DNA from: Aminithiophilus ramosus
GTDB lineage: Bacteria > Synergistota > Synergistia > Synergistales > Aminithiophilaceae
NCBI RefSeq assembly: GCF_018069705.1
Contig: NZ_CP072943.1
Coordinates: forward strand, 2,295,453 to 2,359,452
Length of the DNA: 64,000 bases
Direction of reading: 5' to 3'
Every line of letters begins with the position of its first letter. Positions within the stretch are counted from its first letter, which is position 1. Under the pieces are notes generated by a model. It worked only from the letters and a program-made list of their open reading frames with translations. It was not told where the DNA came from and did no database searches. The position numbers were made by a program, and so were the translations under genes. Below, one piece after another: positions 52,838-61,924 of this stretch.

Positions 52838-54106
52838 TCACCGGAGAAGCTTCCGCGCCTCGGCCGCGGCGGCGTGGCCCATCAGCCCCTCTTCCCTGGC
52901 GATGCGGCTTGCGAGGGGGGCCAGACGGGAGGCCCCTTCGGCCGTCATGCGCTGGAAGGTGGTGACGCGAAGAAAGGTCCCGACCCAGAGACCGCCCGTG
53001 TAGCGGGCCGCGCCCATCGTCGGCAGGGTGTGGTTCGTCCCCGACAGGTAGTCCCCGAAGACTTCGGCCGCCCACTCGCCGATGAAGAGAGAGCCGTAAT
53101 TCCGCAGCCCGGCGACCCACGCTTCCGCCTCGGCCAGATCCAGCTCCAGGTGTTCCGGAGCCCTTTCGTTGGCGATGCGGCAGGCCTCTTCCGGCGAGTC
53201 GACGAGGAGGATCTCGCCGTTGTTCTCCCAGGAAAGACGGGCCACGGCCGACGTGGAGAGGCCCGCCAGCTGCCTTTCGACCTCCTCTTCGACTTCTTTG
53301 CCGAGGCGCTCCGAGGTGGTCACGAGGACCGATCGGGCGTTCACGTCGTGTTCGGCCTGGGCCAGGAGATCGGCCGCCAGCCGCGTCGGGTCGGCCCTGT
53401 CGTCGGCGAGGATCAGAACCTCGCTGGGACCGGCGATGAAGTCGATGCCGACGCGGCCGTAGCACTGCCTTTTGGCCTCCGTCACGTAGCGGTTGCCGGG
53501 ACCGACGATGAGGTTGACGGGGGAAATGCTCTCCGTCCCCCAGGCGAAGGCGGCCACGGCCTGAGCCCCGCCGACGGCGTAGATCTCCGTCACCCCGGCC
53601 AGGTCCAGGGCACAGAGAACGGCCGGATGGATCCGGTCCGTGCCTTTCATCACGGGCGAGGCGGCGCAGCGGCGGGGCACGCCGGCGACGGCGGCGGGAA
53701 TGGCCAGCATCAGGGCCGTCGAGACGAGGGGGTAGGAACCTCCGGGGACGTAGCAGCAGCAGGAGTCGACGGGAAGGACCCTCTGTCCCAGGAAGACGCC
53801 GGGACCGTTTTCCCTCTCGGGCAGGTCGGTCAGGGTCTCTCTCTGCCTGAGGGCGAAGCTGCGGATGTTCTCGGCGGCCTTTTCAAGGGCCTGGAGCAGA
53901 TCGGCGTCCACCTCGGACCGGGCCCGCCCGACTTCCTCGGCCGTGACGCGCAGGGCCGTCCGCGTGGAGCCGTCGAAACGCCTGCCGTATTCGAGGAGGG
54001 CCTCGTCTCCTCTGACCCTGACATCGTCGACGATCTTCGCCACCGTGCCGTAGAGCTCGCGGGCCTCTTCCGTCTCCAGAGGCCGGGCTTCCTTCATGAC
54101 GCGCAT
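52838..54106 (-). CDS. hisD: Histidinol dehydrogenase family enzyme
   Basis: A 422-residue zinc- and NAD-dependent dehydrogenase. Family landmarks are present: YVPGGSYPLVSTALMLAIPA, VGGAQAVAAFAWGTESI, IDFIAGPSEVLILAD, LLAQAEHD (zinc glutamine and histidine), NERAPEHLELD (catalytic Glu-His) and DYLSGTNHTLPT (zinc aspartate). The ATG at 54106 is eight bases from GGAGGTG. No other his gene is near, a permease gene follows, and the ARYTGGLWVGTFLRVTTFQ segment is one I associate with HisD paralogues outside histidine synthesis, so a catabolic substrate is quite possible; the sequence alone cannot settle it. Confidence 0.85.
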   Translation of the reverse strand: MRVMKEARPLETEEARELYGTVAKIVDDVRVRGDEALLEYGRRFDGSTRTALRVTAEEVGRARSEVDADLLQALEKAAENIRSFALRQRETLTDLPERENGPGVFLGQRVLPVDSCCCYVPGGSYPLVSTALMLAIPAAVAGVPRRCAASPVMKGTDRIHPAVLCALDLAGVTEIYAVGGAQAVAAFAWGTESISPVNLIVGPGNRYVTEAKRQCYGRVGIDFIAGPSEVLILADDRADPTRLAADLLAQAEHDVNARSVLVTTSERLGKEVEEEVERQLAGLSTSAVARLSWENNGEILLVDSPEEACRIANERAPEHLELDLAEAEAWVAGLRNYGSLFIGEWAAEVFGDYLSGTNHTLPTMGAARYTGGLWVGTFLRVTTFQRMTAEGASRLAPLASRIAREEGLMGHAAAAEARKLLR

Positions 54107-54609
54107 CCTCTCACCTCCATGAATGATTCTTTTTCCTTTGTTCGATTGTCTGACCTGTAGGGCACTCTGCGTCAATGGCGCAATGGCCCCCGAAAAAGCG
54201 ATAAACCTGGAGTGGGGTCCATGGTTCATTTTATCGGCGCGACCGCCCTTCGGGGAGCCGACCTCGGGAAAGGGGCCCTCGGAAGGCCGCCGGCGGCCCC
54301 GCTTTTCGCCGGAGAGATCCTGCCGAGGGCGGGGACGCACTTTCGCAAAAGTCCGTCCCTCTCGACAAAGGGCGCTGATCAGAGCTGACCAAGATGCTTC
54401 GGTGTCATCTTTTCGAGGATTAAATCTTCTTCAAGTGACCTTTCCCCCTTCCGCTTCCTTTCTTCGGGCCCTCCGCCGTCGGCCTGCCCCGTCGGGGCAG
54501 GCCCAAAAAGAGAGATGCTACAATATCGAACTGTCGGAGATGTCCGAAAAGCGCCCTCAACGGGATGGCCCGGTCGTCTTCCGCCATCATTCGGAGGAGG
54601 TGGCTTGAT
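54107..54609. other. Divergent intergenic region with hairpin and promoter
   Basis: No gene seen. GGCCTGCCCC/GGGGCAGGCC at about 54481-54512 is a strong hairpin followed by AAAAAGAGAG, and TGCTACAAT (54516-54524) is an extended -10 site for the rightward gene. The 54120-54250 part should hold the hisD promoter but no clear hexamers were found. Confidence 0.5.
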
Positions 54610-55165
54610 TTGCGCATCACCGCTCTTTTCGCCCTGCTTCTGCTTCTGTGCGGGCTCCCCGTCGGGACGGCTTCGGCCTTTCAGCCCGTCTACATCATGG
54701 GCAGCAGCAGCATGGGCGGCACCTATTACCAGCTGGCGGGGATCATCGCCGAGGCCGTCAACGACAAGGTCCCCGGCGTCCGCCTCGCCGTTCAGCCCAC
54801 GGGCGGCACGGCGGAGAACATCGACAATCTGGAGAAGGGGCTCAACCAGTTCGCCCTGACGGACAGTCTCGCCGTCATGGCCTACGAGGGGCGCGATCTC
54901 TACTACGAGCGGCCCCAGACCTACCTGAGGGCCGTCATGCCCCTCTACCCCGAAGTGGCCCGCCTCCTCGTCCCGGCCGGATCGCCCGTCCGGTCCCTTT
55001 CCGACCTGGCCGGCAGGCGCGTCGCCCTGGGACGCAAAGGTTCGGGCGTCCTCGTCACGGCCCGGCAGATTCTGGAGGCCTCGGGCCTTCGATCCGACGC
55101 GGTCCACTCCGTCTATCTGGGCATGGGCGAGGGCCTTCTGGCCCTTCGGGACGGGACCGTCGGCG
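54610..55165 (+). pseudogene. TAXI-family TRAP solute receptor, truncated at its 3' end
   Basis: From a TTG at 54610 (GGAGGAGG nine bases upstream) the protein has a signal peptide (RITALFALLLLLCGLPVGTA) and the N-terminal lobe of a TAXI solute-binding protein: YIMGSSSMGGTYYQLAGIIA, GVRLAVQPTGGTAENI, LARQ..SLSDLAGRRVALG and GEGLLALRDGTV. After about 185 residues, where the second lobe should follow, the DNA continues as gltS in another frame; the receptor frame runs on through nonsense to a stop at 55275. The protein would not fold as a complete receptor. Confidence 0.75.
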
Positions 55166-56291
55166 CATCGCCTTCCTGGGCGAATTCAACATCCCGGCCC
55201 CCGTCATCGGAGGCGTCCTTTTCGCCCTTCTTCGCTGGGCCCTGCTGGGACGGATCGATTTCGACTTCGACATGACCCTCAAAGATCCCCTCATGATCGC
55301 CTTTTTCACCACCGTCGGACTGGGAGCGAGCCTGAAGCTTCTCAAGAAGGGCGGCCCCCAGGTCTTTCTCTTTCTCCTCCTCGCCTCGGGACTGGTCTTC
55401 CTTCAGAACGTCGTGGCCCTCGCCCTCTCCAAGGCCACGGGGCTTCATCCTCTCCTGGGCCTGCTGGCCGGTTCGGTGACCATGTCGGGAGGCCACGGGA
55501 CGGGCGCCACCTTCGCCCAGACCTTCACCGCCGATTACGGCCTCGTCGGCGCCATGGAACTGGCCATGGCCTCGGCCACCTTCGGCCTCGTGGCCGGTTC
55601 GGTCATCGGCGGCCCCGTGGCCCGTCGCCTGATCCGCAAATACGACCTCCACCCCGACGACGTCGGCGACGGACTGGGCGGCGACGCCGTCGCCGATATC
55701 CAGGGCCTGGCCCCGGCCTCTCACCCCCTGTCCGTCAACGACGTCCTGGTGACGATCCTCCAGATTTCCCTGGCCATGTATCTGGGCTCTCTGGCCTTCG
55801 AGCAGCTTTCGGCCCTGGGCGTCAAGCTCCCCACCTACCTCTGCGCCCTTTTCATCGGAATCGTCATCCGCAACGTGGCCGATTTCAGCCGGGCCTTCCC
55901 GATCCACTTCAAGTGCGTCGACTACATCGGCTCCGTCTCCCTCTCCCTCTTCCTGACCATGGCCCTCATGTCGCTCAAGCTCTGGCAGCTCATGGAGCTC
56001 GCCGGCCCCATGGCGGCCATCCTTCTGGGACAGACGGCTCTCGTGGCCCTCTACGCCACCTATCTCACCTTCCCCCTCATGGGGAAAGACTACGAGGCGG
56101 CCGTCATGGCAGGCGGACACTGCGGCTTCGGCATGGGCGCCACGCCCAACACCGTGGCCAATATGGAGGCCCTCTGCTCCCACTACGGACCGGCACCCCG
56201 GGCCTTTTTCGTCGTCCCCATCGTGGGAGCCTTTTTCATCGATATCGTCAACGCCTTCGTCATCCAGGGTTTCATCGCCTTCCTGGGCTGA
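55166..56291 (+). pseudogene. gltS: Sodium/glutamate symporter lacking its start
   Basis: About 375 codons of GltS beginning at FLGEFNIPAPVIGGVLFALL, with SGGHGTGATFAQTF, LPTYLCALFIGIVIRN, SLFLTMALMSLKLWQL and GHCGFGMGATPNTVANMEAL. Compared with E. coli GltS only the first 30 or so residues are missing, replaced by the TAXI receptor gene in a different frame. No start codon precedes the first helices (the first in-frame ATG is near 55271). Unless a frameshift joins them, no functional symporter can be made. Confidence 0.75.
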
Positions 56292-56496
56292 CTTTTCGCC
56301 CCCGGGGAACTATAGTGGATCAAGCTCCTCCATCCCTACAGGACGCAGAAAGGAGACTCCATGGCCCGTTTCTTCCGCTGCCCACCGCCTCCGGAAGACC
56401 TCTGAAACCGAGGCCGCACCCGGAAAGCGCTGCCTGCGCCGACGGCGAAAAGCCGCCGTGCAGGTCTTTCGTGGACAGTAGAAGGAGTGAAACGTC

Positions 56497-57651
56497 ATGG
56501 GAGTCCGAACGTCGTCATGGGCGCTCTCTGCGGCCGTCTTCATCCAGATGGCGGGAGTGGGGCTGATCGTCGCCTTCCTGCCGGGACGGATGATGGAACT
56601 TTCCGGTTCGATCCGCTTCGTCGGCTATCTCGCCTCGGTCTTCGCCGTGCCTTTCGTGCTCTTCCAGCTGCCGCTGGGCCATCTGGCCGACCGCCACGGC
56701 TGCAAGGCCTTCATCGTCGCCGGCTACCTTCTTTCGGGCCTGGCGGGCCTGCTTTTCTTCAGGGCCGCCGGGGCCTGGGGCCTTCTGGCCGGACGCCTGC
56801 TCCAGGGCTTCGGCGAGATTCCGACATGGGCCCTCGCCCCGGCCCTCCTCTCCCTGCTTTTCCCCCTGTCCAAGGGAGGGGCCATCGGGATCTACAACGC
56901 CTCGATGCACCTGGGCCTGACGGCGGGAAGCCTCCTCAGCCTCACCCTGGCCCTCTCCGGCGACGGCCGGGAGGCCTTTCTGCTCTATGCGGCCCTGAGC
57001 CTCGCGGCGGCCCTGATCGCGGCCCTGCTCGTCAGGGACCCCCTCTCGGCCCGGGGCGGATCGGCGGAGAGCGGGAGCTGGAGTGACCTCTTCCGGGCCC
57101 TCAGGAGCCTCCGCCGTCCCGCCCTTCAGGCCGGCATCATCCTCTACGGCGGAGGATACGGCACCTTTCTGACGGTCATCCCCGCCGCCCTCCTCGGCCA
57201 GGGCGCCTCCGGCCAGGAAAGGGTCTCCCTTTTCTTCACCCTTTTCTACGTCGCCGTCAGTCTCTCCCAGATCGTCGCCGGAAAGATCTCCGACAGAAGA
57301 GGGCGGGACGTCACCCTCCTCGCGGGCCTGATCCTCGTGACGGCGGGACTGGCCCTCTTTCCCGCCTTCGGAGGGACGGGGGCACTGGCCTTTCTCGCCC
57401 TGGCCGCCTTCGGCCTGGGCATGTTCTGCGTCTCCGCTCTGGCACGCCTCCAGGAGGCCCTCCCCCTTTCTCTCCGGGGCTCGGCCTCGGGCCTCTTCTA
57501 CCTGCTCTGGGGCGTGGGCTATTTTCTCATGCCTCCCCTTCTGGGCTGGGTCGGAACGGCCTTGGGCCAGACGACGATCTTCCCCCTGACGGCCCTCCTC
57601 TTCGCCGTCGAAGCGGCCGCCCTGCGCCTCACATCGGCAGGCCGCGACTAG
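56497..57651 (+). CDS. MFS transporter
   Basis: A 384-residue protein with about twelve membrane segments. The loop between helices 2 and 3 has GHLADRHGCKAFIVAGYLL, a variant of the MFS GxLaDrxGrrk motif, and the symmetry-related GKISDRRGRDVTLLAGLIL occurs in the second half. AGAAGGAG is nine bases before the ATG. The size and short loops fit drug or metabolite efflux (DHA1-like), but the substrate cannot be told. Confidence 0.88.
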   Translation: MGVRTSSWALSAAVFIQMAGVGLIVAFLPGRMMELSGSIRFVGYLASVFAVPFVLFQLPLGHLADRHGCKAFIVAGYLLSGLAGLLFFRAAGAWGLLAGRLLQGFGEIPTWALAPALLSLLFPLSKGGAIGIYNASMHLGLTAGSLLSLTLALSGDGREAFLLYAALSLAAALIAALLVRDPLSARGGSAESGSWSDLFRALRSLRRPALQAGIILYGGGYGTFLTVIPAALLGQGASGQERVSLFFTLFYVAVSLSQIVAGKISDRRGRDVTLLAGLILVTAGLALFPAFGGTGALAFLALAAFGLGMFCVSALARLQEALPLSLRGSASGLFYLLWGVGYFLMPPLLGWVGTALGQTTIFPLTALLFAVEAAALRLTSAGRD

Positions 57652-57664
57652 GGGCCCTCTCAGA

Positions 57665-57694
57665 GGTTTGCGCCGGAGAGATCCGGCGCAAACC
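57665..57694. terminator. Hairpin behind the MFS gene
   Basis: GGTTTGCGCCGGA and TCCGGCGCAAACC, 13-bp perfect stem with GAGA loop, followed by TTGTCGGTGTTG. A TTGACT about 20 bases on begins the promoter region of the next operon. Confidence 0.7.
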
Positions 57695-57762
57695 TTGTCG
57701 GTGTTGACTTTTTCCCCCATATAGCATAAAAAGTCAGCATCACACCGAAAGGGGATCCCTCT

Positions 57763-58866
57763 ATGCTCACCGATCTGCTCGCCGCACTGGCCGTTGTCGT
57801 CAACGGCATCCCCCAGGGCCTTCTGGCCCTCTCCTTCGGCTTCGCCGCCCTTCCGACGGCCGTCGCCTTCGCCATCGGCATCGCGGGCTCTCTGACCTAC
57901 CAGTCCGTGGCCACCATCTCCTTCCAGGCCGAGACCATCACTTTGGCCGGAACGATGGGTCAGACCGTCAGGGAGAGGCTGAGCCTCGTCTTCTGGGGAG
58001 CCCTCTTCCTCCTCATCCCCTCCTTGCTCGGTCTCAACGAGGCTATCGTCGCCTTCATCGGTCCGGCCATCGTCAGCTCCATGATGGCCGGGGTGGGCCT
58101 CATGCTGGCCAACGTGGCCGTCGAGCTCTGCAAGTCCGAGCCTCGGTCGGGAGGCGCCTCCATCGTCGCCGCCCTGGCCGTCTGGCTCCTGACGAAGGAC
58201 CTGGCCCAGACGATCATCCTTTCCGTCCTCGTCTCGACGGGAGTCTTTCTCTTCCTGAAGAAAACGGGCCAGGTTGACCACGAGGAGAGCCTCGTCGACC
58301 CCTCCAGGGAGACGTTCCGCCTCGGCAACATCGAGTGGCGCTTCTGGCGCCATCCCCGCATCTTCCTGGGCGCCCTGGCCCTGGCCTGCCTCAACATCGG
58401 CGCCAACATCTCCTTCGGCAAGATCACGGGCAGTCTGGCCGGCTCCGAGACCAACATCGACCACCTGGCCGTCTACTCCAGCCTGGCCGACATGGGATCG
58501 TCCTTTTTCGGGGGCAGCCCCGTCGAGGCCATCATCTCCGGCACGGCGACGGCCCCCAACCCGATCCGTTCCTCGGTCTTCATGATGGCCATCATGGCTT
58601 TGGTGCTCCTCCTGAAGCTGCTGCCCGTCATCGGCCGCTACGTCCACCGCTCCTCCATCGCCGGGTTCCTGCTCATCCTGGGCGTCTTCGTCACCTTCAT
58701 CACCAACATCCAGGGAGCCATCGCCTCCGTCCCGGCCTTCGCCGGCCCCTTCGGCTTCGGCCCCTGGGGCATGGTCATCGGCGCCACCGTCTTCGCCTCG
58801 GCCCGGTGGAACCCCTTCTTCGGTCTTCTGGCCGGTCTGGGCCTGAAGCTCGTCCTGGGGGTGTAG
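57763..58866 (+). CDS. NCS2-like nucleobase permease
   Basis: A 367-residue inner-membrane protein with ten or more hydrophobic segments; FFGGSPVEAIISGTATAPNP in the second half resembles the substrate-binding helix-loop of the NCS2/AzgA family. It is shorter than the usual 430 residues. GAAAGGGG precedes the ATG and the stop is five bases from the phosphoribosyltransferase gene, so the pair most likely imports a purine base and converts it to the nucleotide. TTGACT upstream (57713-57718) is a candidate -35. Confidence 0.78.
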   Translation: MLTDLLAALAVVVNGIPQGLLALSFGFAALPTAVAFAIGIAGSLTYQSVATISFQAETITLAGTMGQTVRERLSLVFWGALFLLIPSLLGLNEAIVAFIGPAIVSSMMAGVGLMLANVAVELCKSEPRSGGASIVAALAVWLLTKDLAQTIILSVLVSTGVFLFLKKTGQVDHEESLVDPSRETFRLGNIEWRFWRHPRIFLGALALACLNIGANISFGKITGSLAGSETNIDHLAVYSSLADMGSSFFGGSPVEAIISGTATAPNPIRSSVFMMAIMALVLLLKLLPVIGRYVHRSSIAGFLLILGVFVTFITNIQGAIASVPAFAGPFGFGPWGMVIGATVFASARWNPFFGLLAGLGLKLVLGV

Positions 58867-58870
58867 GTCG

Positions 58871-59413
58871 ATGAGCGACGTCTACGAGCTCCATCTCTGC
58901 GGCCTCGTCCGGTCTTTGCCCAAAGTCCGCGTGGCGCCCGATCTGTCCATCGCCTCCTTCGTCATGCTCGGCGACACGGAGCTCATCGAGGCCTGCGCCG
59001 AGGCCCTGGCCGAACGGTTTCCCCGTCAGGGGCTGGACCTTCTCGTCTGCCCCGAGGCCAAGGGCATTCCCCTGACCCACGCCGTGGCCCGCCGCCTGGG
59101 GCTGAACTACGTCGTGGCCCGCAAGTCCGTCAAAAGCTACATGGAAAATCCTCAGGTGGAGGAGGTCCGGTCCATCACGACGGCAGGCGTCCAGACCGTC
59201 GTCCTCGACGGCGTCGATGCCCGGAAGCTCTGCGGCAAAAAGGTCGCCGTCGTCGACGACGTCGTCTCCACCGGCGGCTCGCTCCTCTCTTTGGAAAAAC
59301 TTCTGGAACGCGTCGGCTGCCGCGTCGTCCTCCGCGCCGCCGTCCTCCTCGAAGAGGGCGGATTCGACGGCGATCTGGTCTATCTCGACAGGCTTCCCCT
59401 CTTCAGAGACTGA
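58871..59413 (+). CDS. Purine phosphoribosyltransferase (adenine/xanthine type)
   Basis: A 180-residue type I phosphoribosyltransferase. The PRPP loop is VAVVDDVVSTGGS (about 130-142), preceded by DLLVCPEAKGIPLTHAVA, the APRT/Xpt-like N-terminal half. It would salvage a free purine base with PRPP. The linkage to a nucleobase permease supports this; which base is used cannot be read from the sequence. Confidence 0.85.
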   Translation: MSDVYELHLCGLVRSLPKVRVAPDLSIASFVMLGDTELIEACAEALAERFPRQGLDLLVCPEAKGIPLTHAVARRLGLNYVVARKSVKSYMENPQVEEVRSITTAGVQTVVLDGVDARKLCGKKVAVVDDVVSTGGSLLSLEKLLERVGCRVVLRAAVLLEEGGFDGDLVYLDRLPLFRD

Positions 59414-59431
59414 GGTGCCCGTCCGATCCTA

Positions 59432-59470
59432 GAAGAGGGGGGAGGGCCTTCCCGGCCCTCCCCCCTCTTC
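59432..59470. terminator. Very strong GC hairpin behind the salvage operon
   Basis: GAAGAGGGGGGAGGGCC pairs perfectly with GGCCCTCCCCCCTCTTC. No long T run follows, but stability alone probably stops transcription. Confidence 0.7.
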
Positions 59471-59716
59471 TCCCTCCCCGCCCGATGAGGAAAGGGCGAA
59501 AGAGACCGCGCCACCATATGTTTTACCTTTCTTTGCCTTTCTTTACCCTTCTTGACTCGATCACCCTTCATCTTGACACTATCGAAGCCGCTCTCTGCCG
59601 ACAAGCTAAATGGAGCCTCTCGACAGCGAAGGCCGTCAGGCACGCCGAAGAAGGAGCCCGCATGAGCGCGAAGGGGGAACGGCAAGAGGGACGAAATGTG
59701 GAAGGGGGCAGAGAAC

Positions 59717-60196
59717 GTGCGCATTTCCGAAATGGCTACGCTGAACACCACCGACGTCATGCAGACCCAGAAGACGACGGCCACGACGAGCGGCAGCGAG
59801 ACGCAATCGACGACGGGAACGACGGACGAGGTGGGCATCTCCTCGTTCGCCGATCTCATGAGCAAGCTCAAGGATCTGAAGGAGACCGACCCCGAGGCCT
59901 TCACGACGACGGTGACCGACCTGGCCGCAGACGTCCGCGAGGAGGCCGCTTCGTCCTCCGGGATGAGTGCCGACAAGCTCAACGAGCTCGCCGACTCGCT
60001 GGACACCGTGGCGGAGACGGGAGATCTTTCGGCCCTCCAGCCCAAGGCGCCCCAGGAGCAGGGCGGCTTCACCGTCTCGGCCAACGGCATCTACGGCCCC
60101 TCGAACGGCCAGCCTCCGTCGAACGAGGAGAACGCCTCCATGGAGAGCCTTTTCGCGACTCTCGCGGCCAAGGTCGACGACGTCCTTAACGGATAA
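59717..60196 (+). CDS. Thr/Ser-rich small protein, unknown
   Basis: About 159 residues. The first 45 are Thr/Gln/Ser-rich and likely disordered; the middle is helical with LMSKLKDLKETDPEAFTTTV and MSADKLNELADSLDTVAETG, and the tail SMESLFATLAAKVDDVL is again helical. The GTG at 59717 follows AAGGGGG; an ATG at 59696 is alternative. It has no signal peptide. Placed 23 bases before a second small protein with a perfect ribosome site, so the two form an operon. The LKDLKETDPEAF string recurs in small proteins of unknown role in my memory; not recognised further. Confidence 0.65.
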   Translation: MRISEMATLNTTDVMQTQKTTATTSGSETQSTTGTTDEVGISSFADLMSKLKDLKETDPEAFTTTVTDLAADVREEAASSSGMSADKLNELADSLDTVAETGDLSALQPKAPQEQGGFTVSANGIYGPSNGQPPSNEENASMESLFATLAAKVDDVLNG

Positions 60197-60219
60197 AATC
60201 GAAAGGAGGTGAATCCTCC

Positions 60220-60639
60220 ATGGACATTCGCGGACTTTCAAGCGACAGCTCGGCACAGTACACGCTGAGGATCAACGCGTCTTCGGAAAAGACGACGACG
60301 GCGACAACCGCCGCCACGACGGAAGAACAGGAAGCTGCGGGCGCCTCCGCCTCGGCCTCGAGCGGCACGTCTCAGACCGCAAAAACGGGCGGCACCCAGG
60401 CCTCGGCGGGCACGGGAGAGATTGCCGACGGCTCGACGAGCACCTGCTCCAACTGCGGAGCCACTCTGGCGGCCAACGCCTCCGTCTGCGGCAAGTGCGG
60501 AACGACCGTTCAGACCGCCGCCGACAAGCTCCTCCAGGCCCTGTCGGAGGCGGACATTCAGTCCAAGACGACGGACAACGGCATCGCGACCCTTTCCGCC
60601 ATGGGAATGCTGGCCCAGCAGGAACAAGAGGAGTCCTGA
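60220..60639 (+). CDS. Small zinc-ribbon protein with Thr/Ala/Ser-rich N-terminus
   Basis: A 139-residue protein. Residues 1-68 are low-complexity (Thr, Ala, Ser, Gln). Residues 72-93 contain CSNCGATLAANASVCGKCGT, a CxxC-(11)-CxxC zinc ribbon, and the remaining 45 residues are helical (LLQALSEADIQSKTTDNGIA). An ideal AAAGGAGGTGA lies ten bases before the ATG. Likely cytoplasmic; partner of the preceding gene. Function unknown. Confidence 0.7.
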   Translation: MDIRGLSSDSSAQYTLRINASSEKTTTATTAATTEEQEAAGASASASSGTSQTAKTGGTQASAGTGEIADGSTSTCSNCGATLAANASVCGKCGTTVQTAADKLLQALSEADIQSKTTDNGIATLSAMGMLAQQEQEES

Positions 60640-60687
60640 TCGCTCAGTTTTGATCACCCATCTGTCCCTCGTTCTCCCCTCATGCGG

Positions 60688-60713
60688 CAGGGGCCGCCTT
60701 TCACGGCGGCCCC
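60688..60713. terminator. Terminator between convergent genes
   Basis: AGGGGCCGCC and GGCGGCCCCT stem with a TTTCAC loop, followed by CTCTTCGCGTTTCCC. Confidence 0.75.
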
Positions 60714-60746
60714 TCTCTTCGCGTTTCCCCCCTCCCCGAAGGAAAG

Positions 60747-61487
60747 CTACATATATCCCTCGTAGGGCCTGGGCGTCAGGGCCGAGTGAACGTATTTGAT
60801 CATGGTGATGAAGTCGAAGACGGGCCGTCCCGTCGCCTTGTGCACGGCGTGGGCGTAGGGGGGCAGGTCGCTGCACTCGAGGACGATGGCTCCCACCTCG
60901 GGATTGTCGGCCACCATCCTCTCGGCGACGGAGACGACCTCCCTCTCGACGAGGTCCGAATCCATCGTCCCCTTCTCCTCGAGGACGGAGGTGCGGAACT
61001 CCTCCTGATCCTCCATGCCGCAGACGACGAGGGGCATCTCCTTCGTGATCCCCACGTTGGCATAGTGCTCGTCGGTGAGGCACCGGGCGCTGGCCGTGAT
61101 GACGCCCACCTTCTGCTTCGACGTCAGGGTCCGGTAGATGAAGGGAACCTGAAGGAGACTGGAGAGAAAGACGGGCACCTCGACGGCCTCGGCGACCTGG
61201 CGCTGGAAGAGGGCCATGAAGCCGCAGGCCCCCGTGATGGCCCGGACGCCCTCGGCCTCGAGCTCCTTGGCGCCTTCGATGAAGGGCTTGAGCAGTTCGG
61301 GATCGCGCTCGTTGAGCAGCCTCTCGATGGACGAGCCCCGGATCTCCTTGTAGCGCACGGGGAAGGGGAACGTCGTCGCGTTCCCCACGTTGCCCGGAAC
61401 GCAGGGATAGGCCGCGTCCAGAATGAGAATGCCGATGGGCTCCCCGTCCCAGGAACGACTCTTGCTCTTGATGCGGTAGACCGTCAT
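60747..61487 (-). CDS. Aspartate/glutamate racemase family protein
   Basis: A 246-residue enzyme of the Asp/Glu/hydantoin racemase superfamily. The two catalytic cysteines sit in AITGACGFMALFQ (about residue 89) and IVLECSDLPPYA (about 207), the usual pair on opposite faces of the active site; GVITASARCLT is a further conserved strand. The ATG at 61487 follows GAGGGGG; longer frames upstream lack ribosome sites. TATACT about 50 bases upstream may be its -10. The substrate could be an amino acid, hydantoin or maleate-like compound. Confidence 0.82.
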   Translation of the reverse strand: MTVYRIKSKSRSWDGEPIGILILDAAYPCVPGNVGNATTFPFPVRYKEIRGSSIERLLNERDPELLKPFIEGAKELEAEGVRAITGACGFMALFQRQVAEAVEVPVFLSSLLQVPFIYRTLTSKQKVGVITASARCLTDEHYANVGITKEMPLVVCGMEDQEEFRTSVLEEKGTMDSDLVEREVVSVAERMVADNPEVGAIVLECSDLPPYAHAVHKATGRPVFDFITMIKYVHSALTPRPYEGYM

Positions 61488-61924
61488 GCCCTTGCCCCCC
61501 TCATGGAAGTGGATAGAACTGGCCTGACAAGTATACCTCATGACGGCACCGGAATTCACCTCCCGCGCCAAGGATTGCGCCCAAAATGCCTTTTCGCGTA
61601 AAAAAGGGTTCCAAACTTATGGTACGCCGTGATCGGCCTCACCGGAGCCATTGGATCGACGGAGACGAGCCCTTCGTCGCCGAAAAAAGAAATGTTACAC
61701 TTCAGGGTGGCGCGAAAAAGCCCCTCGTTCCGCGGCGCAAACCGGACAGGGGGCGGCACGCACCCCGATCCGGCCGGGCCTCCGTTCCCCTTTCGCGCCG
61801 GAGTCAGCGCGGAGGAAAGGCGCGGAACGAAGACCCTCCCACGAATGGCGGAAACGGGCACGAAGGGGCTACAGGCCCGCGATTGCCCGGCACAACGAGA
61901 ACCTCGAAGGGAAGAAGGAATCCG
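61488..61924. other. Divergent intergenic region before recQ
   Basis: No gene recognised. TGTTACACT at about 61693-61701 is an extended -10 site pointing to recQ; TATACT on the opposite strand near 61534 faces the racemase gene. The 61700-61920 leader is GC-rich with no clear coding potential. Confidence 0.45.

Noticed and set aside
56305-56330. CTATAGTGGA near 56320 as another IS3 end
   Set aside because: Only ten bases match the IS3 terminus, too few to separate from chance.
59600-59660. FliA-type (sigma-28) promoter before the Thr-rich gene
   Set aside because: CTAAATGG followed by GACAGCGA does not fit the consensus spacing or the GCCGATAA box.
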